From Mycetocola zhujimingii (GTDB lineage Bacteria; Actinomycetota; Actinomycetes; Actinomycetales; Microbacteriaceae), in the NCBI RefSeq assembly GCF_003065425.1, contig NZ_CP026949.1:2170001-2234000 (forward strand): a stretch of DNA of 64,000 nucleotides, given 5' to 3'. The notes beneath the pieces were generated by a model. It saw only the letters and a list, made by a program, of their open reading frames with translations, made no database searches and had not been told where the DNA came from. This document shows, piece after piece, positions 49,590 to 58,677 of this stretch. A program made the position numbers and the translations under genes. Each line of letters starts with the position of its first letter. Position 1 is the first letter of the stretch.

Positions 49590-50210
49590 TCAGGCGGTGA
49601 GGAGGGTTGCACCTCTCACGCTGCGGAGTGCCGGTGAAAGCCGACCCAGCTCGTCGAGCATGAGCGTGAGTTTGTCGGCCTGCCTGTCCGTCGGCTCAAA
49701 GAACCCGTCGTCGATCTGCCGGGCAACGTAGGGGATCTCGACATTCGACTCGGTACCGACCATGGCGAGCGCGGAAAGCACAGGTCGAAGCGCTGTCACA
49801 CCGCGCGTGCCTCCGGCCAGGTCGCCGTAGCTGACCAGCCCGACCGGCTTGCCCTGCCACTCGTGGTGCAGATAATCGAGTGCGTTCTTGAGCGCCGGCG
49901 AGTAACTGTGGTTGTACTCGGGGGCCACGAAGAGGAATGCGTCCGCAGCATCGACGCGCTCTCCCCACGCGATCGTGTGCTTGTGGCGGTACTCCCGGTG
50001 CTTCGGGTGCTTCGGCTCGTTCATGAAGGGAAGATCGAGTTCGGCGAGGTCGACAAAGTCGACGTCAAAGCCGCCGAACTTCGCCACGGACTCATGGACC
50101 CAGAGCGCAACGGCCAGCCCTAAGCGGCCGGGCCGCACGCTTCCGATGACAACCATGAGCCTGATCGGGGGTCGGCTCACTGGGACTGCAACACGTTCTT
50201 CGAGGATCAT
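49590..50210 (-). CDS. NADPH-dependent FMN reductase family protein
   Basis: A 206-aa flavodoxin-fold protein. Seen: VVIGSVRPGRLGLAVALWV near residue 18 (FMN phosphate loop), the flavin-stacking APEYNHSYSPALKNALDYL near 90 and VSYGDLAGGTRGVTALRPVL near 117. This is the azoreductase/chromate-reductase-like group. ATG 50210 is chosen because AGGAG lies 8 nt upstream; upstream codons are not conserved-looking. Monocistronic. Confidence 0.9.
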   Translation of the reverse strand: MILEERVAVPVSRPPIRLMVVIGSVRPGRLGLAVALWVHESVAKFGGFDVDFVDLAELDLPFMNEPKHPKHREYRHKHTIAWGERVDAADAFLFVAPEYNHSYSPALKNALDYLHHEWQGKPVGLVSYGDLAGGTRGVTALRPVLSALAMVGTESNVEIPYVARQIDDGFFEPTDRQADKLTLMLDELGRLSPALRSVRGATLLTA

Positions 50211-50449
50211 TGGGCTAACTCCTGCAACGGCGAACAACTGGGGGCAGCAGTCCTCGCGAGGGTCGGGGCCACGAGCGGCGGGGCAGTCCGCTTTGTGTGT
50301 AACCAAGCTTGGCTCTGTCACCCGAGAGTACAAGCCCCCCAAGCGGGGACCATGTGTCCGGATCCGACAGGTGCAGCGGTGCGGTGGCGGATCCGTCAGG
50401 CAATTTCAGCCGGGGCGCAACCGCCTGACGACAGGCTGGCCACCCGACG

Positions 50450-50455
50450 TACGAT
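50450..50455 (+). promoter_or_regulatory. -10-like element for leaderless DUF445 gene
   Basis: TACGAT, 6 nt before ATG 50462. Confidence 0.5.
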
Positions 50456-50461
50456 TGCGGA

Positions 50462-51727
50462 ATGACGATCCCCCTCCTCACCCCGCAGGACCTCGAACGA
50501 CGCAGGGGCCTCGTATCGATGAAGCGCACCGCGACCGGTCTGCTCATCCTGATGGCCGTGATTTTCTGTATCTCTTTCGCGTTGCAGGATGAGATCCCCT
50601 GGCTCGGCTGGGTCCGCGCTGCAAGCGAGGGCGGCATGGTCGGTGCTCTCGCCGACTGGTTTGCCGTGACGGCGCTGTTCCGGCATCCCCTTGGATTGCC
50701 TATCCCGCACACGGCGATCATCCCCCGCCGCAAAGACGAGATCGGGGCAAGCCTGGGCGACTTCGTCGAGTCGAACTTCCTCTCAGAACCCGTCGTTCGC
50801 CACAAGCTGGAGTCGACGCACATCGGCCAGAAACTCGGCGACTGGCTCGCACGCCCGGAGAACGCCACGAGGCTGGCAGACGAAATTTCCGTCGGGGCCA
50901 AGGGGATGCTCTCGTTGCTCGACGACGACGACGTGCGCGACGTACTGGAGAAGCTTGCACGTACGCACCTCATCGAACAGCCGTGGAGTGAGTCGCTCGG
51001 CGCGTGGGGCGAGGGCGTCGTTGCCGCTGGCGGGCACCATGCCGCCGTCGGCCTCGTCCTCGACGGAATCGAGGAGTGGCTGGAGAACAACCCAGAAGCG
51101 TTCGCGAGGCTCGTGTCTTCACGGCTGCCATCGTGGGTTCCGTCATTCCTCGACCGCGTCGTCGACGATCGTCTGTATCGCGAAGCTCTCGGGTTCGTCC
51201 GCCGGATGAAGGACGACGAATTTGATCCGGCCCGCCGCGCCGTCGACAACTACCTCCTGACGCTCACGGACAACCTGCAGAATGACCCGCTCATGATCGC
51301 CAGGTTTGAGCACGCGAAATCCGAACTCTTCGACAGCCCACGGGTTCGCGAGCTCGCCTCAGCGACCTGGAACACCACGAAGTCGGCCCTCATCGAGTCC
51401 CTTGACGACCCGGCGAGCGGATTGCGCGTGCAGCTGGCTCGCACGGTCAACGACCTCGGCAGCCGCATCTCCACCGATTCGCGCCTGAGCACCAAGCTCG
51501 ATCTCTGGGTGACGGATGCAGCGGTGTACCTCGTCAACACCTACCGTCACGAGATCGCCAGCGTGATCACCGACACCGTCGAGCGCTGGGACCCCCGTGA
51601 AATGAGCGAGAAAGTCGAGCTCCAGGTCGGCAGGGACCTCCAGTTCATCCGCATCAACGGCACAGTGGTAGGCGCCCTGGCCGGGCTCGCGATCTTCACG
51701 GTCGCCACACTCGTCTTCGGCGGCTGA
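50462..51727 (+). CDS. DUF445 membrane protein
   Basis: A 421-aa protein of the DUF445 (YjiN-like) family. It has a membrane segment near residues 22-42 and another at the extreme C-terminus (VVGALAGLAIFTVATLVFGG), a hairpin-like topology with a large helical domain between. The family signature is GGMVGALADWFAVTALFRHPLGLPIPHTAIIPRRKDEIG near 57-95. Function unknown. Start at ATG 50462 fits the leaderless element. Confidence 0.9.
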   Translation: MTIPLLTPQDLERRRGLVSMKRTATGLLILMAVIFCISFALQDEIPWLGWVRAASEGGMVGALADWFAVTALFRHPLGLPIPHTAIIPRRKDEIGASLGDFVESNFLSEPVVRHKLESTHIGQKLGDWLARPENATRLADEISVGAKGMLSLLDDDDVRDVLEKLARTHLIEQPWSESLGAWGEGVVAAGGHHAAVGLVLDGIEEWLENNPEAFARLVSSRLPSWVPSFLDRVVDDRLYREALGFVRRMKDDEFDPARRAVDNYLLTLTDNLQNDPLMIARFEHAKSELFDSPRVRELASATWNTTKSALIESLDDPASGLRVQLARTVNDLGSRISTDSRLSTKLDLWVTDAAVYLVNTYRHEIASVITDTVERWDPREMSEKVELQVGRDLQFIRINGTVVGALAGLAIFTVATLVFGG

Positions 51728-51922
51728 CCCGCCGCCGGCCGCCGTGGTACCGGCCGCACGACTGCCGCGCTGCTCGGCCACAAACGGTTGTGCAACCCGA
51801 CACAGTCGAGCCCTTTCCGCCCGAGCAACACCCCGTCGTGCCCTTTTTGCCCCGGACCGCGCTCAGGCGGGAGGAGCCCAAAGGCCGTTGACCGTGGCCA
51901 ACGACGGTGCCACCATGTGACC

Positions 51923-52348
51923 GTGACAGCCCTGAAGACCGCGCCACGTGACCGAGATCCCCAGGCGCTCATCGAGACGATCGAGGATGAGCGCAAACGC
52001 GCAGACGCCGCACGCCTCATCCACCTGATGGCGGATGCAACGGGTGAGCAACCACAGCTCTGGGGCCCGTCGATCGTCGGTTTCGGCTCGTTTCACTACC
52101 GCTACGCCACCGGGCGCGAGGGTGACACGATGAAGGTCGGGTTCGCCCCGCGGAAGAACGCACTCACCCTGTACGGACTCCAGGGTCACGCGCAGAGCAA
52201 CCAGCTTCTGGCATCGCTGGGAAAGTTCACCCTCGGCAAGGGCTGTGTCTACATCAAACGACTCGACGACATCGACCTCTATGTGCTGCGGGAACTCATC
52301 GCCCACGCGTACGCGGAAGCGGATGGTTCGCTCGATTCAGAGCCATAA
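51923..52348 (+). CDS. DUF1801 family protein
   Basis: A 141-aa soluble protein. WGPSIVGFGSFHYRYATGREGDTMKVGFAPRKNALTLYGL is typical of DUF1801 (YdhG-like fold), as is KGCVYIKRLDDIDLYVLRELI near the end. The role is unknown. The start is taken as GTG 51923, with CACCAT 6 nt upstream as a weak leaderless element; GTG 51917 is the alternative. Upstream of the glycan operon but separated from it by 188 bp. Confidence 0.82.
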   Translation: MTALKTAPRDRDPQALIETIEDERKRADAARLIHLMADATGEQPQLWGPSIVGFGSFHYRYATGREGDTMKVGFAPRKNALTLYGLQGHAQSNQLLASLGKFTLGKGCVYIKRLDDIDLYVLRELIAHAYAEADGSLDSEP

Positions 52349-52536
52349 GGAGGCGAACCGAGCGCGGGGGCTGGCTCCTCTCAGACAGTGTTTACACGAC
52401 GGAAATCCTGAGGATCTCTCGCGTTTACCTCGCGGTCGTACGGTTGCACCGCGGGTTCGGAGTATCAGATCGGTCACCGCCGGGTGCCGAGGGTGTTGCT
52501 CGAACTCCTTTGCTCTTCTCCCGAAAAGAGTTCGCC

Positions 52537-54225
52537 ATGACAACACTCGAGCATCGTTCCCGTCCGTCGAGGACACTGGTCACCGAACCCGTGCTGCCGC
52601 CACGGTCGACCGAGAGCACCAAGCCGCAGTCCCCCTCCCTGGTTCTGCTGGTTCTCATCGCGACGATCGGCATCCTTGCGTACGCGGGTTTCCTCCTGAA
52701 TCCGGCAAGCCGTGGCGACTGGCTGCCGTACCTGATGGTCGTCACTGCCGAATCAATACTGATCATGCAGGCACTCTTCTCCATGTGGACCATCCTGTCG
52801 GCGGCGCACGATCCCCGGGACTTCGCCTTCCACCAGGCGCACGGCTCCCTCTTCCGGCCGCGGGACATCAGGCGGGACGGTTTCGGCGGATCGCCGGAGC
52901 ACTGGGTGATGTACCTGTCGGACACACCTGTATCCGTGGACGTGTTCATCACGACATACGGAGAAGACCTCAACACGATCCGACGCACGGTGAACGCCGC
53001 AATCGCCATGACCGGAGCACACCTCACCTGGGTTCTCGACGATGGCAGGTCGGACGAGGTGAAATCACTGGCTGCCGAACTCGGGGCACGATACGTGCGC
53101 CGACTCAGCTCCGGCGGCGCGAAGGCGGGCAACGTCAACCACGCCCTCTCGCTGACCAAGGGCGACTTCTTCATGATCCTCGATGCTGACTTTGTCCCGA
53201 ACGAGAATTTCCTCGTCGAAACCGTGCCCTTCTTCGCTGATGAGAAGGTGGCTTTCGTCCAGACGCCGCAGAGCTACGGCAACCTGCACAACGTCATCTC
53301 GCGCGGCGCCGGATACATGCAGTCGGTCTTCTATCGCTTCATCCAGCCGGGACGCAACAGGTTCAATGCGGCGTTCTGCGTCGGCACCAACGTCATCTTC
53401 CGCCGCGCGGCCGTCGCCGACATCGGGGGCCTGTACACCGACTCGAAGTCGGAAGACGTCTGGACCTCCCTCATGCTTCACGAGCGGGAGTGGCGAACCG
53501 TCTACATCCCCCTCGTCCTCGCCGTCGGTGATGCGCCGGACACCATCGAGGCCTATACGAAGCAGCAACTGCGATGGGCGACGGGCGGATTCGAGATCCT
53601 TCTTCGACACAAACTGTTCAGCCGACGGAGCAGGCTGACCCTGGACCAGAGACTGCAATACCTCGTCACCGGCTCTTTCTACCTCACCGGGATTTCACCG
53701 CTGCTGCTGTTGCTGGTGCCTCCGCTGGAAATCTACTTCGACCTTCGCCCTGTGCATATGTCCACGACGGTCGGTACCTGGGTCCTGTATTACGCCGGCT
53801 TCTACGTTTTACAGATCGTCCTGGCGTTCTACACGATGGGCTCATTTCGCTGGGAGACGCTGATGCTCGCCACGGCATCCTTTCCGATCTATACCACCGC
53901 CCTGTTCAACGTCCTCGTGGGGAGGGAGCAGCGGTGGACTGCAACGGGCAATCGGGATCACCAGAGTTCACCGTTCAACGTGATCGTGCCCCAGGTGCTG
54001 TTTTTCACCTTCCTCCTGCTCACCTCGATGGTCGCTGTCTGGCGTGACACCGACAACGCCATGTTGACCCTAGCGACGGCCTGGAATGTCACGAATACGC
54101 TCATCCTCGGCGGATTCGTCGTAACAGCTCTCCGGGAACATGCAACGGTCTCGAAGCCTGCCCGCACCCGGGCGCTTTCCGCAGAGCCCGCGGCATCCGT
54201 TACGGCAGTGACGGTGGCGTCGTGA
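52537..54225 (+). CDS. Processive GT2 glycan synthase (cellulose/curdlan-synthase-like)
   Basis: A 562-aa membrane glycosyltransferase. Two N-terminal membrane segments (~35-54, ~63-88), a cytosolic GT2 domain (~130-350), and five C-terminal segments follow. All processive-synthase motifs are present: D168-D169 (VLDDG), D216-A-D218 (ILDADF), S305-E-D307 in place of the usual TED, and Q343-xx-R346-W347. No PilZ domain, so no direct cyclic-di-GMP control is visible. AAGAG precedes the ATG. It overlaps the next gene by 4 bp. The partner GH81 suggests a beta-1,3-containing glucan made from UDP-glucose. Hyaluronan- or cellulose-like products are not excluded. Confidence 0.9.
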   Translation: MTTLEHRSRPSRTLVTEPVLPPRSTESTKPQSPSLVLLVLIATIGILAYAGFLLNPASRGDWLPYLMVVTAESILIMQALFSMWTILSAAHDPRDFAFHQAHGSLFRPRDIRRDGFGGSPEHWVMYLSDTPVSVDVFITTYGEDLNTIRRTVNAAIAMTGAHLTWVLDDGRSDEVKSLAAELGARYVRRLSSGGAKAGNVNHALSLTKGDFFMILDADFVPNENFLVETVPFFADEKVAFVQTPQSYGNLHNVISRGAGYMQSVFYRFIQPGRNRFNAAFCVGTNVIFRRAAVADIGGLYTDSKSEDVWTSLMLHEREWRTVYIPLVLAVGDAPDTIEAYTKQQLRWATGGFEILLRHKLFSRRSRLTLDQRLQYLVTGSFYLTGISPLLLLLVPPLEIYFDLRPVHMSTTVGTWVLYYAGFYVLQIVLAFYTMGSFRWETLMLATASFPIYTTALFNVLVGREQRWTATGNRDHQSSPFNVIVPQVLFFTFLLLTSMVAVWRDTDNAMLTLATAWNVTNTLILGGFVVTALREHATVSKPARTRALSAEPAASVTAVTVAS

Positions 54226-54953
54226 CCTGGCGGAGCCGGCTGCGGCTCATCTCAGGGCTGGTGGTTGTTCTCGGGATCGTCGCCGTTCTCACGCTCGTTT
54301 TCACCCAGCGACAATCACAGGTGGCGAGCGACAGCGCCTCGATCGAGGCCGAGCGATTCCCGATCGGCATCGACTACGGCGGAACCGTCGTGGAACGCCT
54401 CGTGGACGAGGGAGACCTGGTGGCCCAGGGCGACCCGCTCTTCGTTGTCCTCAGCACGAGCCTCCAGGCGGATCTCGCCGACGGCCTTCTGAAGCCGGAA
54501 ACCATCGCATACGCGGTGACCGCAGATGGCACCATCACCCTCACGGCCGCCGTGGCCGGAACGGTGCGCGACGTGACGACCGAGCGGGGATCGTTCGTCC
54601 AGGCGGGACAGGTACTCGCTACGGTCGACCGCGCCGGTTCGCTCTTCGTCACCGCTGAGTATGAACTCACAAGCCGCGACTACGGCCGCATCGAGAACGG
54701 CGCGGAGGTCACGCTGCTGCTTCCTGACGACCAGCGGATAGCCGGAACCGTGACGTCGGTTCAGGTGTCGACGAGTGAGGGAATCGCCCAAACGGTGGTC
54801 CTCGTTCACAGCGACGAGCTTTCCGATGGCGGGCATAACGGCCTCATGGCGCGAGGCACTCCCGTCACGGCGACCCTGCAATTGCGCAACGACGGCGTTC
54901 TCGCCGGCGTGAGCGACGGGCTCTTCGATTTCTTCCGGAAGATCGGGGTGTGA
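54222..54953 (+). CDS. HlyD/membrane-fusion-like accessory protein of the glycan synthase
   Basis: A 243-aa single-pass protein: membrane segment at residues ~9-28, then an extracellular part with two half-lipoyl stretches (GGTVVERLVDEGDLVAQGDPLFVV and AAVAGTVRDVTTERGSFVQAGQVLATV) and a C-terminal beta-barrel-like region with IENGAEVTLLLPDDQRIAGTVTSV. This is the biotinyl-lipoyl / HlyD organisation, but without a long coiled-coil hairpin. GTG start overlapping the synthase stop (GTGA) means coupled translation. GT2 synthases of mixed-linkage glucan in Sinorhizobium are paired with a membrane-fusion protein (BgsB), the precedent for this role. Confidence 0.82.
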   Translation: MTWRSRLRLISGLVVVLGIVAVLTLVFTQRQSQVASDSASIEAERFPIGIDYGGTVVERLVDEGDLVAQGDPLFVVLSTSLQADLADGLLKPETIAYAVTADGTITLTAAVAGTVRDVTTERGSFVQAGQVLATVDRAGSLFVTAEYELTSRDYGRIENGAEVTLLLPDDQRIAGTVTSVQVSTSEGIAQTVVLVHSDELSDGGHNGLMARGTPVTATLQLRNDGVLAGVSDGLFDFFRKIGV

Positions 54954-54954
54954 C

Positions 54955-56979
54955 GTGCGCGAACGACTGTCACGACTTCTGGGCGCGACGCTGATCGGCG
55001 CGATCGTGGTGTCGCTCGGTGGCTGCGCCTGGGCAGAAAGGGCCGCGAACGAGCCGGCCCTGACGTCGGCAACGACACCCATCTACGCGACGGACGAAAT
55101 CGCCGCGTCCGTCGACGCCGTTCCTCAGCGAACCGTCAAGCCGCTCCCGGCATCCCGGCTGGCGTCCGGCCTCATCCCGCCAACCAACCGGTGGTTCTCC
55201 GGCCTCGTCTTTGGCGAACCGTCGATGCCGGTTTTCCCACTCCCGCTCTCGTTCCAGCTGACCGACGATGGCATGGACTTTGGGCTTCCCACGATCTCCA
55301 CGTCGCCGGCGGCGATCATGGGAGGGTTCTCGGCTGCGGTGTCGGTCGATGTGGGTGCCCAGGAGCACGAAGTCATCGCTTACGACACGGCAACCGTCAC
55401 GGTGGCCCAGCTCTCCGGGGGCGCGGAGATCGGCCGTACGGTGATCGCGCGGGGTTCACCATTTGTCACCTTCAGTGCATCGCGTGACACCACAGTGCGG
55501 TTCGGCTCCGCGTTCAGCCCGGTCGAGGATTCAGTGGCCTTCGCAACAGTCGATAGTGTCGAGTACGGACTCGTGTCAGATGCCCCACTGGCGACCGACA
55601 GCGGGTCCGTCACCCTCAGCGGGGGCGAGAGCGCGACATGGTTCGCTGTCCCTCAGGGCGGCAACCGCGACGAGCTCGCCACTGCGGCGGGTAACCGCCT
55701 CACCGGGACAAGCGTCAGCTATGCCCTTGCCGACGGCACCGCGAGCACGGCCCTGACCTACAACCTGGAAGCAGCAGGACCGACACTGGTGGCCGTGATG
55801 CCGCACCAGTCGTCGACGGACGCCGATTGCACGCACGGCACCTACGAGAGCATCTACGGCGAGCTGCAGCTGTGCCGGGCGGAAACACTCAGCTGGACGG
55901 TTCCCCGCCTGGAGCCGTCGGGCACTCTCGCCCTCGACTCGCTGGAATCCGAGGACCGCGAGCGACTGCTCAGGCAGCTCGAGGCCGATGCGCTCAGCAC
56001 ACCGGCATTTCCCGCGGACACCTACTTCGGCGGCAAAGCGCTCTACCGGTCAGCGAACCTCCTCAGCATTGCCCGCGAGCTTGGAGCGGACGACGTCGCT
56101 GCGAGTCTCGAGGACCGCCTCATCCGTGAAATCAACTCGTGGATGGAGCCGGACGGCTGCGAAACCCGAGATGCCCGGTGCTTCGTCTACGATCGTGACG
56201 CGCGCGGTCTTGTCGGCCTCCAGCCCTCCTTCGGCTCCGACGAGTTCAATGACCACCACTTCCACTACGGCTACCTGTTGTACGCGGCCGCCGTCGTCGC
56301 GGCCGGCCGCGACGAGGTGACCGAGAAATGGGCGCCGGTGATGAACCTCGTGGCCGCAGACCTCGCCACCAGCGGGTCAAGCGAGTACTTTCCGGAGCGC
56401 CGGGTGTTCGACGCGTACGCCGGGCACTCCTGGGCGAGCGGCACCGCCCCGTTCCGTGACGGAAACAACCAGGAATCGAGCTCAGAAGCAGTGACGGCCT
56501 GGAACGGACTGGCGCTGTGGGCCGAGGTGAGCGACCAGCCCGCGTTGCTCACCGAAGCGACGTGGATGCTGTCCGCCGAGGCGGCATCCGCACGGGAATA
56601 CTGGACCGACTTCCCGCTGGACTCCCCCGTGTACTCCGGCTTCGACCACACCGTCACCTCTCTCGTGTGGGGAGGCAAACGCGACTACGCCACGTGGTTC
56701 AGCGCGGAGCCGAGTGCGATGCTGGGGATTCTTGTCCTGCCGATGAGCCCGGTTTCCGGCTACCTTGCCGGAGACTCCGATCGGATACAGGCGAATGTCG
56801 CTGAGGCTGCTCCCGCCGGATTCGATGTTCTCTTCGGCGACTACCTGCTCATGTACTCGGCACTCGCCGGAGCGGATGCCGCCGCAGCGGCGCGCGACGC
56901 TGTACCCGCGCTGCCCGAGTCACGCATCGACGACGGCAACAGCCGAACCTACCTGCTGGCGTGGATCCTGTCGCGCTGA
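54955..56979 (+). CDS. GH81 endo-beta-1,3-glucanase-like lipoprotein
   Basis: A 674-aa exported protein: signal peptide with lipobox LGGC (Cys24), an N-terminal beta-sandwich (PTNRWFSGLVF near 75-85), and a C-terminal (alpha/alpha)6 barrel. GH81 catalytic features are present: FNDHHFHYGY (Asp433) and DGNNQESSSEA (Asp502, Glu507, Glu511), plus GHSWASG. The family hydrolyses internal beta-1,3 bonds. Lipid-anchored next to the synthase, it may trim, release or edit the nascent polymer, as BcsZ does for cellulose. GTG start 1 bp after the MFP stop. The family call is on motifs; activity is inferred. Confidence 0.88.
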   Translation: MRERLSRLLGATLIGAIVVSLGGCAWAERAANEPALTSATTPIYATDEIAASVDAVPQRTVKPLPASRLASGLIPPTNRWFSGLVFGEPSMPVFPLPLSFQLTDDGMDFGLPTISTSPAAIMGGFSAAVSVDVGAQEHEVIAYDTATVTVAQLSGGAEIGRTVIARGSPFVTFSASRDTTVRFGSAFSPVEDSVAFATVDSVEYGLVSDAPLATDSGSVTLSGGESATWFAVPQGGNRDELATAAGNRLTGTSVSYALADGTASTALTYNLEAAGPTLVAVMPHQSSTDADCTHGTYESIYGELQLCRAETLSWTVPRLEPSGTLALDSLESEDRERLLRQLEADALSTPAFPADTYFGGKALYRSANLLSIARELGADDVAASLEDRLIREINSWMEPDGCETRDARCFVYDRDARGLVGLQPSFGSDEFNDHHFHYGYLLYAAAVVAAGRDEVTEKWAPVMNLVAADLATSGSSEYFPERRVFDAYAGHSWASGTAPFRDGNNQESSSEAVTAWNGLALWAEVSDQPALLTEATWMLSAEAASAREYWTDFPLDSPVYSGFDHTVTSLVWGGKRDYATWFSAEPSAMLGILVLPMSPVSGYLAGDSDRIQANVAEAAPAGFDVLFGDYLLMYSALAGADAAAAARDAVPALPESRIDDGNSRTYLLAWILSR

Positions 56980-57038
56980 CCCAGCAGCTCGATCGACGTC
57001 GTGCCGCGGCCACTCGGGCCGAAAGTGTCTGCGGGTCG

Positions 57039-57479
57039 TCAGAGAACGCGAGAGCCGTGAGCGTCAAGAAAGGTGACGTCCGGCATCCTGCGGGCGATGA
57101 TCAGGAGCGCAGCGTACCCGTCGGGGGTGGTCGGGGGCCAGGTCCACGTCGTCACGTTCGGCGCCGACGGCAACGCGGCTTCGAACAGGTCGACCTCAAC
57201 GCCGGTTCGGCGGTGTTTGGCCGGAACCACAATTTCGACCACGCGACCGCGGGTGTGAAGCGACACGAACTGAAGTCTGGAGCCGGTCTGATCGTCACGC
57301 ACGATGAACTCACGGGTCTCGGGGTCATCGGGCGGAATCTCGGTGGTCTCGAACCTGTCGGCTTCTTTCGTGGAGAAAGCACCGCCGAGACGCTTACCGA
57401 ACAGCGCGAGCACCACGATGATGGCTACGATCGCGAAGATGCCGAAGATCCACTGACCGCCGGGGATGCTGTCGAACAT
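57039..57479 (-). CDS. Hypothetical single-pass membrane protein
   Basis: A 146-aa protein: one membrane segment at residues ~10-28 (WIFGIFAIVAIIVVLALFG), then a cytosolic or extracellular domain of ~115 residues with alternating beta-strand pattern (RLQFVSLHTRGRVVEIVVPAKH and YAALLIIARRMPDVTFLD). No family recognised. It converges on the GH81 gene (59 bp gap) and lies just downstream of tRNA-Ala on the same strand. Confidence 0.7.
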   Translation of the reverse strand: MFDSIPGGQWIFGIFAIVAIIVVLALFGKRLGGAFSTKEADRFETTEIPPDDPETREFIVRDDQTGSRLQFVSLHTRGRVVEIVVPAKHRRTGVEVDLFEAALPSAPNVTTWTWPPTTPDGYAALLIIARRMPDVTFLDAHGSRVL

Positions 57480-57537
57480 GTCTTGGACCTCGGGGCGAAT
57501 TCTCGCTGGGGGGTTCGTACGTGGAACAGGGATGGTG

Positions 57538-57610
57538 TGGACCTAAGGAGATTCGAACTCCTGACCTCCTCGATGCGAACGAGGCGCGCTACCAACTGCG
57601 CCATAGGCCC
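57538..57610 (-). tRNA. tRNA-Ala (anticodon CGC)
   Basis: The minus strand folds as a 73-nt tRNA: acceptor GGGCCTA/TAGGTCC with one G-U pair and discriminator A, D-loop AGTTGGTAG, anticodon stem CTCGT..ATCGAG with loop holding CGC, and T-arm GAGTTCGAATCTC. It reads GCG. No CCA encoded. Confidence 0.95.
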
Positions 57611-57652
57611 TGATACGAAAAGATTATCACGCCGGGGAGGGCGATGAATCCA

Positions 57653-58600
57653 TCAGCTTGCGGCTCGACGGCCCTCGAGCAGTGCCGTCAGGCTGGTCGG
57701 GGCGATCTCGGACTCGGTCACGACGCCCATTCCCGCAAACCGGCTTGCTGGTTCGACCGCTGGCGCGTCAGGAGCCGTGGCGACGGGGACCAGCGGCGTG
57801 ACCGTCGGAGCGAGCTCGACGGCACGCTCCGCCATGACCTGCGCGAGAGCGGCACGGCGCAACGCTGCATGGGCGTCAGCCTGGGCAATGGTGCCGGCCG
57901 CGCTCGATCCCTGCGACAGGTGCAGGGGACGGGGAAGCGGCGTCGGCGTCCAGGTGCTCGGCGCCAAAACTGTCTCTTCAAAGGTCACCGGCTCGAAGGC
58001 CTGGGCGACGGGGGCCGCTTGAGCCACGGGCGCGATCACCCGGGTCCGACCGGAGACGCGAGCCATGCGAACGAGGACGGCGATACTGCTGACGGATGCC
58101 GTCACTCCGGCGGCGAGAACCAGCGCTGATCCGCCGGTTGCCAGCAACGATCCACCGACACCGACAGCGGCGAGCGATGCCGCGAGCACAACCGTCGCCG
58201 CGAGTCGCGCGCGCCGCCGTGCTCTCCTGACCCTGACCCGAGCCGCGGCCAGAGCAGTAGCTCGCCGGACTTCCTCTGTCTGCCTGGCCCTCTCGGCCTC
58301 GCGCTGCGCCTCGACAACAGCGAGGGCTTCGAGCCTCGCCCGTTCGAGCGCCTCGGCCTCGTACTTCTTGAGAATCTTCTGCTGCTCGGCAACGCTCCGC
58401 GCCGTCGTCTCCACCCGGACTTCGTCGGGTGTTTCCGCTGCTTCGGCAAGAATCCGCAGTGTTTGCTGCAGGCGGATCGCGTTGCGCTCGGTGGCAAGGA
58501 ACTCGTTCCTCCTGAGCCAGGTCGGCATCAGGTAGACGATCCACAGCGCGGCGGCGATCGCGAAAACGATCCCGCCACTCAAGAGTCCACTGCCAGCCAT
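57653..58600 (-). CDS. Conserved hypothetical membrane protein
   Basis: A 315-aa protein. An N-terminal membrane segment (~5-25) is followed by a long charged helical, coiled-coil-like region (LKKYEAEALERARLEALAVVEAQREAERARQTEEVRRA, about residues 78-120), then an Arg-rich turn (RVRRARRRAR) and two more membrane segments (about 132-178). The C-terminal ~120 residues are Ala/Pro/Val-rich. ATG 58600 is chosen because TACCTT lies 6 nt upstream; the longer reading from 58639 is not supported. Its place next to rimJ and galU matches an uncharacterised membrane-protein gene seen in that position in mycobacteria. Confidence 0.72.
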   Translation of the reverse strand: MAGSGLLSGGIVFAIAAALWIVYLMPTWLRRNEFLATERNAIRLQQTLRILAEAAETPDEVRVETTARSVAEQQKILKKYEAEALERARLEALAVVEAQREAERARQTEEVRRATALAAARVRVRRARRRARLAATVVLAASLAAVGVGGSLLATGGSALVLAAGVTASVSSIAVLVRMARVSGRTRVIAPVAQAAPVAQAFEPVTFEETVLAPSTWTPTPLPRPLHLSQGSSAAGTIAQADAHAALRRAALAQVMAERAVELAPTVTPLVPVATAPDAPAVEPASRFAGMGVVTESEIAPTSLTALLEGRRAAS

Positions 58601-58606
58601 GGCTCC

Positions 58607-58612
58607 AAGGTA
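58607..58612 (-). promoter_or_regulatory. -10-like element for leaderless membrane-protein gene
   Basis: TACCTT on the minus strand, 6 nt before ATG 58600; this decides the start. Confidence 0.5.
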
Positions 58613-58677
58613 CGAGGCAACTGGCAGGACACGCCGCATTGGCGAGGGTGTGTCACCCCGAAGTTGAGGTTGAAGGT

